Source: Oceanobacillus sp. CFH 90083 (GTDB taxonomy: Bacteria > Bacillota > Bacilli > Bacillales > Amphibacillaceae). From it: a DNA stretch of 64,000 nt. Positions 54,987-63,546 of this stretch are shown here, one piece after another (position 1 is the stretch's first letter; every line of letters begins with the position of its first letter). Under the pieces are notes generated by a model that was given only the letters and a program-made list of their open reading frames with translations, was not told the origin of the DNA and did not search any database. The stretch lies in the NCBI RefSeq assembly GCF_009389585.1, contig NZ_VIYG01000003.1, forward strand, positions 1 through 64,000, in the 5' to 3' direction. Position numbers and translations under genes: made by a program.

Positions 54987-56392
54987 AAGATGTTGTAATC
55001 ATTGGCGGAGGACTTGCCGGGCTGTCTGCAGCCTGGCGTCTGAAGCACCACGATATTTTAGTATTAGAATCAGAAAATCGGATTGGCGGCCGTGTCCATT
55101 CGGAACGCCGGGGTGATTATTGGCTGAATTGGGGCGGTCATTTATATGCCGGACCCGGTTCTGCTACAGATGAATTACTAAAATCTGTAGGCGTCGCATC
55201 ATCTCCTGTACCCGGTACATTAACGGCAATGTCTTTAAATGGGAGGCTGCTTTTAAAAGGGTCGGTTGAAATGTATCCTTTCAGGGTTCCCATGTCATGG
55301 AAATCGAGATTTGCTCTGATACGTGCCGGTGTAAAAGTGCGTGCTGCTGTAATCAGATATGGAAAAATAGCAAAGAGAAGACCGGGAGAAGATTACAGGG
55401 TTCAACAGCAGCGTGTTTTAGAATTTATGGATGACCGGACTTTTACCGATTTTACCGGGAAACTGCCAACAGATGCAGATTCTATTTTTAGACCTACCGT
55501 TAGTCGCTCAACTGGCAGTCCAGAGACAATTACAGCTGGATCAGGTGTAGGATATTTTCACACGGTGTGGAATAAAAGTGATGGACTTGGAAGAAATATT
55601 GATGGCGGACCATCAACGCTCACAGATACGATTGCAAAAGAGTTAGCTGAAAGTGTCGAGCTTAATGCGAAAGTGATCGAGGTTATTCAGAAAAAAGATT
55701 CCGTTATTGTACGCTACATCCAAAATGGAGTGGAGCATGTAGAAGAAGCCCGTTATGCAGTGCTTGCAACTCCTGCTCCAACCACAAGAAAAATTGCTAA
55801 AAATATAGATTCAGAACTTGGTGAAGCACTGGATAAGGTTACCTATGGTCCGCATGTAAGTGCAGCATTTCTGACAAAGGAAGCAGAGCCGCAAGTTTGG
55901 GATAATGTTTATTCTTTTGCTACACCGAAAAGAGCGTTTGATATTATTCTTAACCAGACAAATTTGATTCGGGCAAGAGAAACAAAAAGACAGCCGGGCA
56001 GCAGCATTATGACCTTTTCACCCGGGGAAAGCGGAAGTCGGTTAATAGATAAATCTGAGGAGGAAATCCTTGCTATTATATTGAAGGATTTAGATGATAT
56101 TTTTCCCGGCTTCAGTAATCATGTTGTGGAAGCACGTGTAAATAAATATCCACTTGGGTCTGCTTATATTTTCCCGGGGCGTGCAGAATTACAGCCCATT
56201 TTAACAAAGCCTTATGGCCGCTTCTTCTTGGCTGGTGATTATTTAGGGTCAACTTATACGGAAACTGCTGTTCAGTCAGGGTTTACTGCTGCACAAAATA
56301 TTAATAGTCTCCTGGGAACGGATACCAATAAATATTTAACATCACTTTCTCATATTGCAGAATCTGATGTCCGTATGGCAGATGGATCTTAA
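54983..56392 (+). CDS. FAD-dependent amine-oxidase-like protein
   Basis: A 469-residue flavoprotein of the amine oxidase/protoporphyrinogen oxidase superfamily. The Rossmann fingerprint GGGLAGLSAA is near 8-17, followed by the GG doublet in IGGRVHSE, and the C-terminal FAD motif is FFLAGDYLGSTYTETAVQSG. It is co-translated with the DapA-like gene. Substrate unknown: an amine or a cyclic imine would fit the company of aldehyde dehydrogenase and a lyase. Confidence 0.82.
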   Translation: MKDVVIIGGGLAGLSAAWRLKHHDILVLESENRIGGRVHSERRGDYWLNWGGHLYAGPGSATDELLKSVGVASSPVPGTLTAMSLNGRLLLKGSVEMYPFRVPMSWKSRFALIRAGVKVRAAVIRYGKIAKRRPGEDYRVQQQRVLEFMDDRTFTDFTGKLPTDADSIFRPTVSRSTGSPETITAGSGVGYFHTVWNKSDGLGRNIDGGPSTLTDTIAKELAESVELNAKVIEVIQKKDSVIVRYIQNGVEHVEEARYAVLATPAPTTRKIAKNIDSELGEALDKVTYGPHVSAAFLTKEAEPQVWDNVYSFATPKRAFDIILNQTNLIRARETKRQPGSSIMTFSPGESGSRLIDKSEEEILAIILKDLDDIFPGFSNHVVEARVNKYPLGSAYIFPGRAELQPILTKPYGRFFLAGDYLGSTYTETAVQSGFTAAQNINSLLGTDTNKYLTSLSHIAESDVRMADGS

Positions 56393-56416
56393 TAAAGCAC
56401 GAAACGATGAATGTTA

Positions 56417-56470
56417 GTTATTTGTAATGCATGTACCGCTCTCTGCCAAAAAAGATGCATTACAAATAAC
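56417..56470. terminator. Inverted repeat after the FAD gene
   Basis: GTTATTTGTAATGCAT pairs perfectly with ATGCATTACAAATAAC around a 22-base loop. No U-tract follows, so it may be a weak terminator or an operator between cluster genes. Confidence 0.55.
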
Positions 56471-56533
56471 CTTAGAAGGATGTTTATAAAGTCTGCTAAA
56501 AATGATATGAAAAGGTAAGGATAAACCCTTTTG

Positions 56534-56547
56534 TGTAAACGCTTACC
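56534..56547 (+). promoter_or_regulatory. cre site upstream of the ykvI-like gene
   Basis: TGTAAACGCTTACC matches the cre consensus except at the last base. It lies 51 bases before the start of the permease gene, inside its leader or promoter. Confidence 0.75.
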
Positions 56548-56597
56548 AATATAAGTTTACTTAATAATTTCTGTGATAGAAATAGGAAGGGGAACGT

Positions 56598-57686
56598 ATG
56601 AAAAATATATTAAAAATAAGCAGTGCTTTTATAGGTGCGGTGTTAGGTGCCGGATTTGCTTCTGGACAAGAAATTATGCAATATTTCACAAGTTTTGGTC
56701 AAATTGGAATCCTGGGTGCAATTGTTGTATCGATATTATTTGGTATTACCGGGATGCTGTTAGTAAGCATTGGATTTAAGCTGAAAGCAATTTCTCATAT
56801 GGAGGTTATTCGCCAGCTCAGCGGCCGCTACTTGGGAATGGGATATGATGTTGTTATTATCTTCGTATTATTTGGAATTGGATTAGTGATGCTGGCCGGA
56901 TCTGGTCCTATTTTCAGCCAGCAATTAAATGTACCGACATATATGGGCACGATACTTATGTCCGTGCTGGTGCTGGTAACGATTATGACAGGGGTGAAAA
57001 AGGTTATCCAAGTGCTTGCAATTGTGACCCCGGTATTTTTACTTGTCATTATCTTTGTAAATATTTACAGTATGATAACGAGCAGTAATTCATCTGCAGA
57101 TATGGAAGCAATTGCATTGCAGCAATCTTCTGTTGCTAATCATTGGTTTTCAGCAGCTTTTAACTATCTATCTGTAGTTACCCTTACAAATGCAGCGATG
57201 CTTTTTATTATGGGAGGAAGTGAGACAAATGGAAAGCAGGCAGCAATTGGCGGTTTCCTTGGCGGATTGCTTTGTGGGGTTTTAGTACTTGTCAGCAACA
57301 TGGCTATTTATTTAAATATAGACAGCGTTGCCTCTCTGCAGATGCCTACTTTGGGGCTGGCTACCCAGATATCTCCGCTTTTAGGGGTGATATTCTCTGT
57401 TGCGTTATTTGGTATGATTTATGGAACCGCAGTAAGTATGTTTTTCTCTTTTGGTTCACGCTTTTTTGAACCAAAAACCAAGGGATTTAAAGTATTCAGT
57501 ATTATTGCTTTAATTGTAGCCTGCAGCTTAAGCTTTTACGGTTTTTCTGAATTGATTTCTATTGTGTTCCCCATTGTCGGCTACTTAGGTTATGTATTTC
57601 TTGTCATCTTAATAGTCGGGACATTTCGAATCAAGTCAAAAACAAAGAGTACTCCCCAAAATGATGATTTAAAAATGGCAAAATAA
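56598..57686 (+). CDS. YkvI-type membrane permease
   Basis: A 362-residue membrane protein with about ten hydrophobic segments, starting MKNILKISSAFIGAVLGAGF then ASGQEI, the signature of the YkvI family within the APC superfamily. The first helix break GAGFASGQE is typical of amino-acid/amine transporters. It follows the FAD and aldehyde dehydrogenase genes and carries a cre site, so it may import the amine or amino acid degraded by them. Confidence 0.82.
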   Translation: MKNILKISSAFIGAVLGAGFASGQEIMQYFTSFGQIGILGAIVVSILFGITGMLLVSIGFKLKAISHMEVIRQLSGRYLGMGYDVVIIFVLFGIGLVMLAGSGPIFSQQLNVPTYMGTILMSVLVLVTIMTGVKKVIQVLAIVTPVFLLVIIFVNIYSMITSSNSSADMEAIALQQSSVANHWFSAAFNYLSVVTLTNAAMLFIMGGSETNGKQAAIGGFLGGLLCGVLVLVSNMAIYLNIDSVASLQMPTLGLATQISPLLGVIFSVALFGMIYGTAVSMFFSFGSRFFEPKTKGFKVFSIIALIVACSLSFYGFSELISIVFPIVGYLGYVFLVILIVGTFRIKSKTKSTPQNDDLKMAK

Positions 57687-57727
57687 GTATCTTTTTAATT
57701 TAATTGCCCATGGAGTTTCCTGCTCTA

Positions 57728-57765
57728 ATATCTTATTCATGACGTTTGCTTCATGAATAAGATAT
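57728..57765. repeat. Perfect 15-bp inverted repeat
   Basis: ATATCTTATTCATGA and its complement TCATGAATAAGATAT surround an 8-base loop, 42 bases after the permease stop. It may be a terminator without a U-tail or an operator for the RpiR gene that follows. Confidence 0.6.
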
Positions 57766-57926
57766 AATGTCCTATATGCACAGATTTAGCGAATAAATCT
57801 ATAAAATCTACGAACAGCTATAATTAGCTGTTGTGTATAAAGTGAAGCTCTTCCTTCCGCCTGAGTTTTTAATCGCTTCAGGCAGGAGCTGAGTGAAACA
57901 GGATGATTTTAGGGGAGGAAAATGCT

Positions 57927-58799
57927 ATGGCAGACAATAATCAATCCTTATTAGCGGAAATGATTAACTTGAAGGATAGTTTACCTAAAAGACAAAGACA
58001 TTTATGTGACTATATATTAAAAAATTATTCATCTTTAGGATTAATTACTGTAAAAGAGCTCTCTCACGAATCAGGTGTCGGGGTTTCAACGGTGATGCGG
58101 ACAATTCATTCTTTAGGGTATAGTAATTTCAATGATTTTAGAAAAGATGTTTATGATGAATCTCTGACGGAAAAAACAAATTCAAAATGGAAATTGAAGG
58201 ACTCTCTTTCAGATGTTCAAGAAAATAAAGAATATGAGCATACACTGGTTCAGATGTGTAAAGAGTCCGTAAACCTGCTGGATAAATCGTTAAATGAAGA
58301 TTTACTGAAAAACTTTGATAAAACAGTTGATATGATGAGTCAGGCAGCATTTATAAATATCTTTGGAACGAGACCCTATAAAGCAGTTGCTCTTTACTTT
58401 GAGCAATTAATGGGAGAATTTTATCCGAGATTAAGACAATTAAGCCACGATTCTGAAATTGTTTTGGATAAGGTATTACAGATTGAAAAAGATGAAGTGT
58501 TATTTGTTTTTGCTTTTGAACCATACACAGAACGAATTATTCAGGCTACTAAAGTAGCATATGATTTAGGCGTTCCAATTATTTTAATCACGGATCACAT
58601 ATCTTGCCCAATCATAAACTACGCAACGACAACCTTGAAAATTGAAGTGAGTGACGATAAATTTTCTATTGTACCGACAATTGCTTTAGTAGAAGCACTG
58701 ATTGTTGAATTTGGAAAACGTTTTTCAGGTGATTTCATTAAGAAGCTGAATAAATTAGAAAAAACACTGAAAGAAAACCATATAACGTTTTCTTACTAG
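57927..58799 (+). CDS. MurR/RpiR-family transcriptional regulator
   Basis: A 290-residue regulator. ATG 57927 has AGGGGAGG 8 bases upstream; the frame from 57903 is less likely. The N-terminal helix-turn-helix is TVKELSHESGVGVSTVMRTI, and the C-terminal SIS domain (about 125-265) includes NIFGTRPYKAVALYFEQLMG for phosphosugar binding. It probably controls the flanking genes: the amine/aldehyde cluster upstream or the transporter and ribokinase downstream. Which one is unclear. Confidence 0.88.
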   Translation: MADNNQSLLAEMINLKDSLPKRQRHLCDYILKNYSSLGLITVKELSHESGVGVSTVMRTIHSLGYSNFNDFRKDVYDESLTEKTNSKWKLKDSLSDVQENKEYEHTLVQMCKESVNLLDKSLNEDLLKNFDKTVDMMSQAAFINIFGTRPYKAVALYFEQLMGEFYPRLRQLSHDSEIVLDKVLQIEKDEVLFVFAFEPYTERIIQATKVAYDLGVPIILITDHISCPIINYATTTLKIEVSDDKFSIVPTIALVEALIVEFGKRFSGDFIKKLNKLEKTLKENHITFSY

Positions 58800-58863
58800 C
58801 TCTTTTGAGATTTTTCCTGACTGAAAAAATGAAATCAGCAGGAGAAGCTCAGTTAAATAATTG

Positions 58864-58918
58864 TCCTAAATAAAATCAGGTATTTTTATTAATTTAACTG
58901 GTACCTGGTTTTATTAGG
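58864..58918. terminator. Hairpin after the RpiR gene
   Basis: CCTAAATAAAATCAGGTA pairs imperfectly with TACCTGGTTTTATTAGG around a 19-base loop. Probably the end of the regulator transcript. The remaining bases to 59129 hold no gene. Confidence 0.5.
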
Positions 58919-59129
58919 CTACTTAGATTAACAGGGATGAGGGCATTCTGGTATTCAATAAAAGTCCTGGGAAATATTCGTTTTCTAAGGTCGAATTGAT
59001 ATTAAAAATTTATTTATCATGCTATTATTATTCGATAATAGTATTAATGAAAGAACGGATTAATAGAAACAAAATAATTGAATCTCTTCTTAAATTAAGC
59101 AGAATTCAACCTTAAAGGAGGGATAATCA

Positions 59130-60026
59130 TTGAAACAAGGAACAATTAATATACTATTAGTTATTTCAATTATTTGTATATCCTTGTCAGCAATACTTGT
59201 AAAATTATCGGATGCACCTTCTACTGTTATGGTAATGTATCGAATGTTTTTGGCTTGTGTTCTTATTTTCCCGATGGTTTACAAATATAGAGAAACATTT
59301 TCAAAGATAAAAAGAAAAGAATGGCTGGCCATTGTATTTTCCGGAATTTTTCTGGCCAGTCATTTTGGATTATGGTTTGAGTCTTTAAATCATACGACAG
59401 TGGCAAGTTCTACTTTAATTTTAGCGCTCCAGCCTGCAATCGCCCTTATTGGAGGTCTGATTTTCTTTAAAGAAAAAATAGATATACGTGTAGTTGTAGC
59501 GATGGGGATTGCCTTTGTTGGTGTTGTTATTGTGGGAGGCGGTGGTTTAGGCAGCGGCAGCGGGGCGTTGCTGGGAAATATACTATCCTTTCTTGCTGTT
59601 GTTTCTGTCGTTCTTTACCTGATGATCGGTCAACGAAATGTAAAATCAATCAATCACTGGGTATATAGCTTTTTAGTATTTCTAGTGGCAGGTATTGCAG
59701 TAGCAGTGTTTAATCTGATTGGCGGGATAGCTTTCACCGGCTACAGCACCAATGATTGGCTGGTCTTTTTGATGCTGGCTATTTTCCCGACTGGAGCACA
59801 TATTATTTTTAACTTGCTGCTAAACTATGTGAATACAACAACGGTTTCTATGAGTACACTGGGAGAACCGGTTGGCGCTTCAATACTGGCAATTATCATT
59901 TTACATGAGATGCTTACGCTTGTGGAAATGATAGGAGGCGTACTGATTATTGCCGGGATATTTTATTTCCTGAGACTGCAGGGCGGATCGAAGCAAGTTG
60001 TGCCAAAGGAATCGGAATCAATATAA
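59130..60026 (+). CDS. EamA/DMT-family transporter
   Basis: A 298-residue ten-helix transporter starting at TTG 59130 behind AAAGGAGGG. Features are the duplicated EamA halves, GLWFESLNHTTVASSTLILALQP and LGEPVGASILAIIILHEML. It resembles the gene at 2764-3675 (both have the WFESLN motif and EPxGAS). It lies between an RpiR regulator and ribokinase, so it may carry a metabolite related to ribose or nucleosides. Confidence 0.86.
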   Translation: MKQGTINILLVISIICISLSAILVKLSDAPSTVMVMYRMFLACVLIFPMVYKYRETFSKIKRKEWLAIVFSGIFLASHFGLWFESLNHTTVASSTLILALQPAIALIGGLIFFKEKIDIRVVVAMGIAFVGVVIVGGGGLGSGSGALLGNILSFLAVVSVVLYLMIGQRNVKSINHWVYSFLVFLVAGIAVAVFNLIGGIAFTGYSTNDWLVFLMLAIFPTGAHIIFNLLLNYVNTTTVSMSTLGEPVGASILAIIILHEMLTLVEMIGGVLIIAGIFYFLRLQGGSKQVVPKESESI

Positions 60027-60169
60027 AATGAGTGAGCGGGTGGGTCCGGGTTTGAGGTCTACCCGCTTTGATAATGAATCTGTGTCTTGATAGGGATTCA
60101 TTTTTTGATAGTTATTTCAAACTAGTTAATTAATCCAGTGACAACCAACTGAGTAAAGGAATGAATTGT

Positions 60170-61069
60170 ATGGCAAAAAATCCAAAAGTCTGTGTAGTAG
60201 GAAGTATCAATATGGATATGATGACAACAACAAATATTATACCTGATCAAGGAGAAACTGTATTAGGTGAATCTTTTACAACCTACCCTGGCGGAAAAGG
60301 GGCAAATCAGGCAGTAGCCGCTGTCCGATTAGGAGCAGAGGTTATTATAGTAGGGGCTGTCGGGGAAGATGAATTTGGGAAAAGTCTAAAAGAGCGTTTT
60401 AAAAAAGAAGGAATCAATGAAGAAGCGGTGGATGTGATACCAGATGAATCGACAGGTGTTGCTTCCATTATTCTTTCTAATGGAGATAACCGGATTATTG
60501 TGGCACCAGGAGCCAACAAATATGTTACACCCGAAATCATTAAAAAGAAAGAGGATATTATTTTAGCAAGTGATATTATATTGATGCAGTTTGAGATACC
60601 AATGGAGACGATAGAGTATACAGTGAATCTGGCTTATGAACATCATATTCCCGTTGTTATTAACCCTGCGCCATATCAAACGATTCCTGGGAGCATTATT
60701 CAAAAAGTAACTTTTTTAACACCGAATGAGTTAGAATTACAAGCACTAAAAAAATCAGCCAATTACGAAGCAATATGTGGAAAAATTATTGAAACAAAGG
60801 GGAGCAATGGAGTAACATTCACCCTGCCAAATGGAGAAAAGAAGACAATCCCTGCTTATCCGGCAAAGGTTAAGGATACAACTGGTGCAGGAGATACCTT
60901 TAACGGTGCCTTTGTTGCAGAGTATGCAAAAGAAAAAGATATTGAAAAGGCAATTCAGTTTGCGAATGCAGCTGCATCACTGGCTGTAGAAAAGCATGGT
61001 GCCCAGGAAGGAATGCCAATCAGAGAAGCAGTTATCAGAAGAATGCAGGAAGCTGACAATAAAAAGTGA
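60170..61069 (+). CDS. rbsK: Ribokinase-family sugar kinase
   Basis: A 299-residue PfkB-family kinase. ATG 60170 is preferred because AAAGGA is too close to the ATG at 60161. GGKGANQAVAAVRLGA near residue 42 is the sugar-binding lid and DTTGAGDTFNGAF is the anion hole with the catalytic Asp. Both are typical of ribokinase. No rbsD or rbs transporter is present, so ribose itself is likely but not certain. Confidence 0.88.
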   Translation: MAKNPKVCVVGSINMDMMTTTNIIPDQGETVLGESFTTYPGGKGANQAVAAVRLGAEVIIVGAVGEDEFGKSLKERFKKEGINEEAVDVIPDESTGVASIILSNGDNRIIVAPGANKYVTPEIIKKKEDIILASDIILMQFEIPMETIEYTVNLAYEHHIPVVINPAPYQTIPGSIIQKVTFLTPNELELQALKKSANYEAICGKIIETKGSNGVTFTLPNGEKKTIPAYPAKVKDTTGAGDTFNGAFVAEYAKEKDIEKAIQFANAAASLAVEKHGAQEGMPIREAVIRRMQEADNKK

Positions 61070-61202
61070 CTATTCAATATAACAGTACAAAAGAATAAGT
61101 GAAATTCTCTTTTAGTGAAGGAATCGATAACAAAGCTGTTTAGCATAATATGCTGACAGTTTTTTGTTTGTAAAAACAGAAAAAGGAAATTACTCTCCTT
61201 TA
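61070..61202. other. Spacer after ribokinase
   Basis: No gene is visible. The following region up to 61530 holds the opp-type operon promoter and a leader of about 290 bases with no recognised RNA motif. Confidence 0.4.
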
Positions 61203-61239
61203 TGAAAACGCTTGCAATATTGTTCGTTTTTAGTATAAT
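61203..61239 (+). promoter_or_regulatory. Promoter of the opp-type operon with overlapping cre
   Basis: The cre-like TGAAAACGCTTGCA (61203-61216) matches the consensus at all but one position and overlaps the -35 TTGCAA at 61212-61217. A perfect -10 TATAAT is at 61234-61239, spacing 16. CcpA bound here would block RNA polymerase directly. Confidence 0.7.
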
Positions 61240-61530
61240 TAAGGGTGAAAATATTCTGAATCTATACAATGTTTATAGGTTTAAAGCTATCCTCTTTTGA
61301 ATTAAATAGGAATTTTATCCTGTATTATAAATGTGATAAGGAATTCAATAAGCGGTTTAACAACTGATAATTTTTCTATAGCTATAAGCACGTATTAAAG
61401 TTTCGTTATTCCATTTTTATTGCCTGATAGAAACATTTAGTGTCAAAAAGAACAGAGGTATAATCCTATATATTGGAAGTGGTACTTTGTCTTTAACAAA
61501 TGAACTGATAGATAGAATGGGGGAACATAC

Positions 61531-62547
61531 ATGACAGAAATTGTCCTCGAGCTAAAAGAATTACATACACATTTTTTTACTGACAGTGGTGAAATTCCCG
61601 CTGTAAATGGTGTGAGCATTAAAGTACATAAAGGTGAGGTAGTAGGTATTGTAGGGGAGTCTGGAAGTGGGAAAAGTGTGACATCGCTTTCGGTTATGCG
61701 ACTTATCCCCACCCCGCCAGGAAAAATTGTAAGTGGTGAAATTAATTTTAAAGGAGAAAATCTTGTCCGGTCTTCAGAAAAGCGAATGAAAAAATTGCGG
61801 GGAAATGAAATATCCATGATATTTCAGGAGCCGATGACATCGCTAAATCCCCTATTTACAATTGGAAATCAGCTAATTGAAGCTATTCGGCTTCATCAAA
61901 AGATAACGAAAAAAGAAGCAAGGAAAAAAGCTGTTGAAATGCTCCAGCTTGTTGGAATTCCAAGAGCGGACGAAGTAGTGAGTGAATATCCGCATCAGCT
62001 ATCAGGGGGAATGAGACAGCGGGTGATGATTGCGATGGCTATGTCCTGTGATCCGGAATTATTGATTGCCGATGAACCGACAACAGCACTTGATGTGACA
62101 ATCCAGGCACAGATTTTAGATTTAATGCGGAATTTAAATGAAAAAGAAGAAACGGCTATTTTACTGATTACGCATGATTTAGGAGTTGTGGCGGAAATTT
62201 GTGACAGGGTTGTCGTTATGTATGCCGGACAAATCGTAGAAGAGGGGACAACGAGAGAAATATTAAAAGCACCTGAGCATCCTTATACCCAAGGACTGAT
62301 TAAGTCCTTACCAAAAATGCATGAAAGAGAGCAGCAGCTCTATTCTATTCCGGGAGTCGTACCAAAGCCTAAAATGGGAAGGGCAGGCTGTCATTTTGCT
62401 CCGCGGTGCGAATTTGCTTTTGACCGCTGTTTTCAGGAAAACCCGGACCTGTACGCTTTAGATAATAACCGCCTGAGCAGATGTTTTTTACATGATGATA
62501 AAGAAGGGAAGGTAAAAAAGCATGCAGAAGCCGATATTGGAAGTTGA
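61531..62547 (+). CDS. oppD: Oligopeptide/dipeptide ABC transporter ATPase, OppD/DppD type
   Basis: A 338-residue ABC ATPase. Walker A is GESGSGKS, signature LSGGMRQR, Walker B LIADEPTTALD and H-loop LLITHDLG. The C-terminal extension has the two-Cys oligopeptide motif (CHFAPRCEFAFDRCFQE), which binds an iron-sulfur cluster in some Dpp ATPases. It overlaps the next ATPase gene by 26 bases. First gene of the visible operon. Confidence 0.92.
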   Translation: MTEIVLELKELHTHFFTDSGEIPAVNGVSIKVHKGEVVGIVGESGSGKSVTSLSVMRLIPTPPGKIVSGEINFKGENLVRSSEKRMKKLRGNEISMIFQEPMTSLNPLFTIGNQLIEAIRLHQKITKKEARKKAVEMLQLVGIPRADEVVSEYPHQLSGGMRQRVMIAMAMSCDPELLIADEPTTALDVTIQAQILDLMRNLNEKEETAILLITHDLGVVAEICDRVVVMYAGQIVEEGTTREILKAPEHPYTQGLIKSLPKMHEREQQLYSIPGVVPKPKMGRAGCHFAPRCEFAFDRCFQENPDLYALDNNRLSRCFLHDDKEGKVKKHAEADIGS

Positions 62548-63490
62548 TGGTCTGAAGAAATATTTTGACATCAAAGGTGGACCGATAGGGAGAAAAGTCG
62601 GTGAGGTAAAGGCTGTCGATGATGTATCCTTTATGGTTATGGAAGGAGAAATTCTAGGAATCGTTGGGGAATCAGGCTGTGGAAAATCAACTACCGGAAA
62701 GGCTATTTTGCGTCTGATTGAACCAACAGCAGGTAAAGTGAAATTCCAGGATAAAGAGATAACAAACTTAAGCAGCAGTGAAATGCGCAGTTTGAGAAAA
62801 GATATGCAAATTATCTTCCAGGATCCCTATGCTTCCTTGAACCCGAGACATACCGTAGAGAAAATTGTCGGTGAACCGCTGTTAGTGCATGGCATGACAT
62901 CTTCTATACAGCGAATGAAAAGAGTCCGGGAACTCTTAGAGGTTGTTGGGCTGAGTCCTTATCATGCAAAAAGGTATCCGCATCAGTTCAGTGGAGGACA
63001 AAGGCAGCGTGTTGGAATTGCCAGGGCACTTGCTAATAACCCTAAATTAGTTATATGCGATGAACCAGTATCCGCATTGGATGTATCCATTCAATCACAA
63101 ATACTTAATTTAATGGAAAAGCTGCGGGATGAATTTAACTTAACCTATATTTTTATTGCGCATGATTTAAGTGTAGTGAAACATATCAGTGATCGCATCG
63201 GTGTGATGTATTTAGGGAGAATGGTTGAACTGACAGATAAAAATAAGCTTTATGATGATCCGAAGCACCCGTATACACAGGCATTGCTTTCCGCTGTTCC
63301 GCTCCCTGATCCAGATTTGCGAAGGGAAAGAATTATTTTAAAGGGAGACGTGCCAAGTCCCGCCAATCCACCTTCAGGGTGTGCTTTTCACACAAGATGT
63401 CCATATGCAATGGATATCTGCAAGGAAGTAAGGCCTGACTTTAAACCTGTGGAAGATAATCATTTTGTTGCCTGTCATTTATATGAATAG
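62522..63490 (+). CDS. oppF: Oligopeptide/dipeptide ABC transporter ATPase, OppF/DppF type
   Basis: A 322-residue ABC ATPase. Walker A is GESGCGKST, signature FSGGQRQR, Walker B LVICDEPVSALD and H-loop FIAHDLS. The C-terminal tail has CAFHTRCPYAMDICKE. Starts at ATG 62522 inside the previous gene, which implies translational coupling. Confidence 0.92.
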   Translation: MQKPILEVDGLKKYFDIKGGPIGRKVGEVKAVDDVSFMVMEGEILGIVGESGCGKSTTGKAILRLIEPTAGKVKFQDKEITNLSSSEMRSLRKDMQIIFQDPYASLNPRHTVEKIVGEPLLVHGMTSSIQRMKRVRELLEVVGLSPYHAKRYPHQFSGGQRQRVGIARALANNPKLVICDEPVSALDVSIQSQILNLMEKLRDEFNLTYIFIAHDLSVVKHISDRIGVMYLGRMVELTDKNKLYDDPKHPYTQALLSAVPLPDPDLRRERIILKGDVPSPANPPSGCAFHTRCPYAMDICKEVRPDFKPVEDNHFVACHLYE

Positions 63491-63546
63491 ACACGCTGAC
63501 AAAATATTACTCTTATAAATTAACTAATACCTGAGGGGGGAAAAGA

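Noticed and set aside
61531-63490. Calling these a second nickel transporter
   Set aside because: Both ATPases have the long oligopeptide-type C-terminal Cys motif and the lipoprotein start resembles peptide-binding proteins, not NikA.
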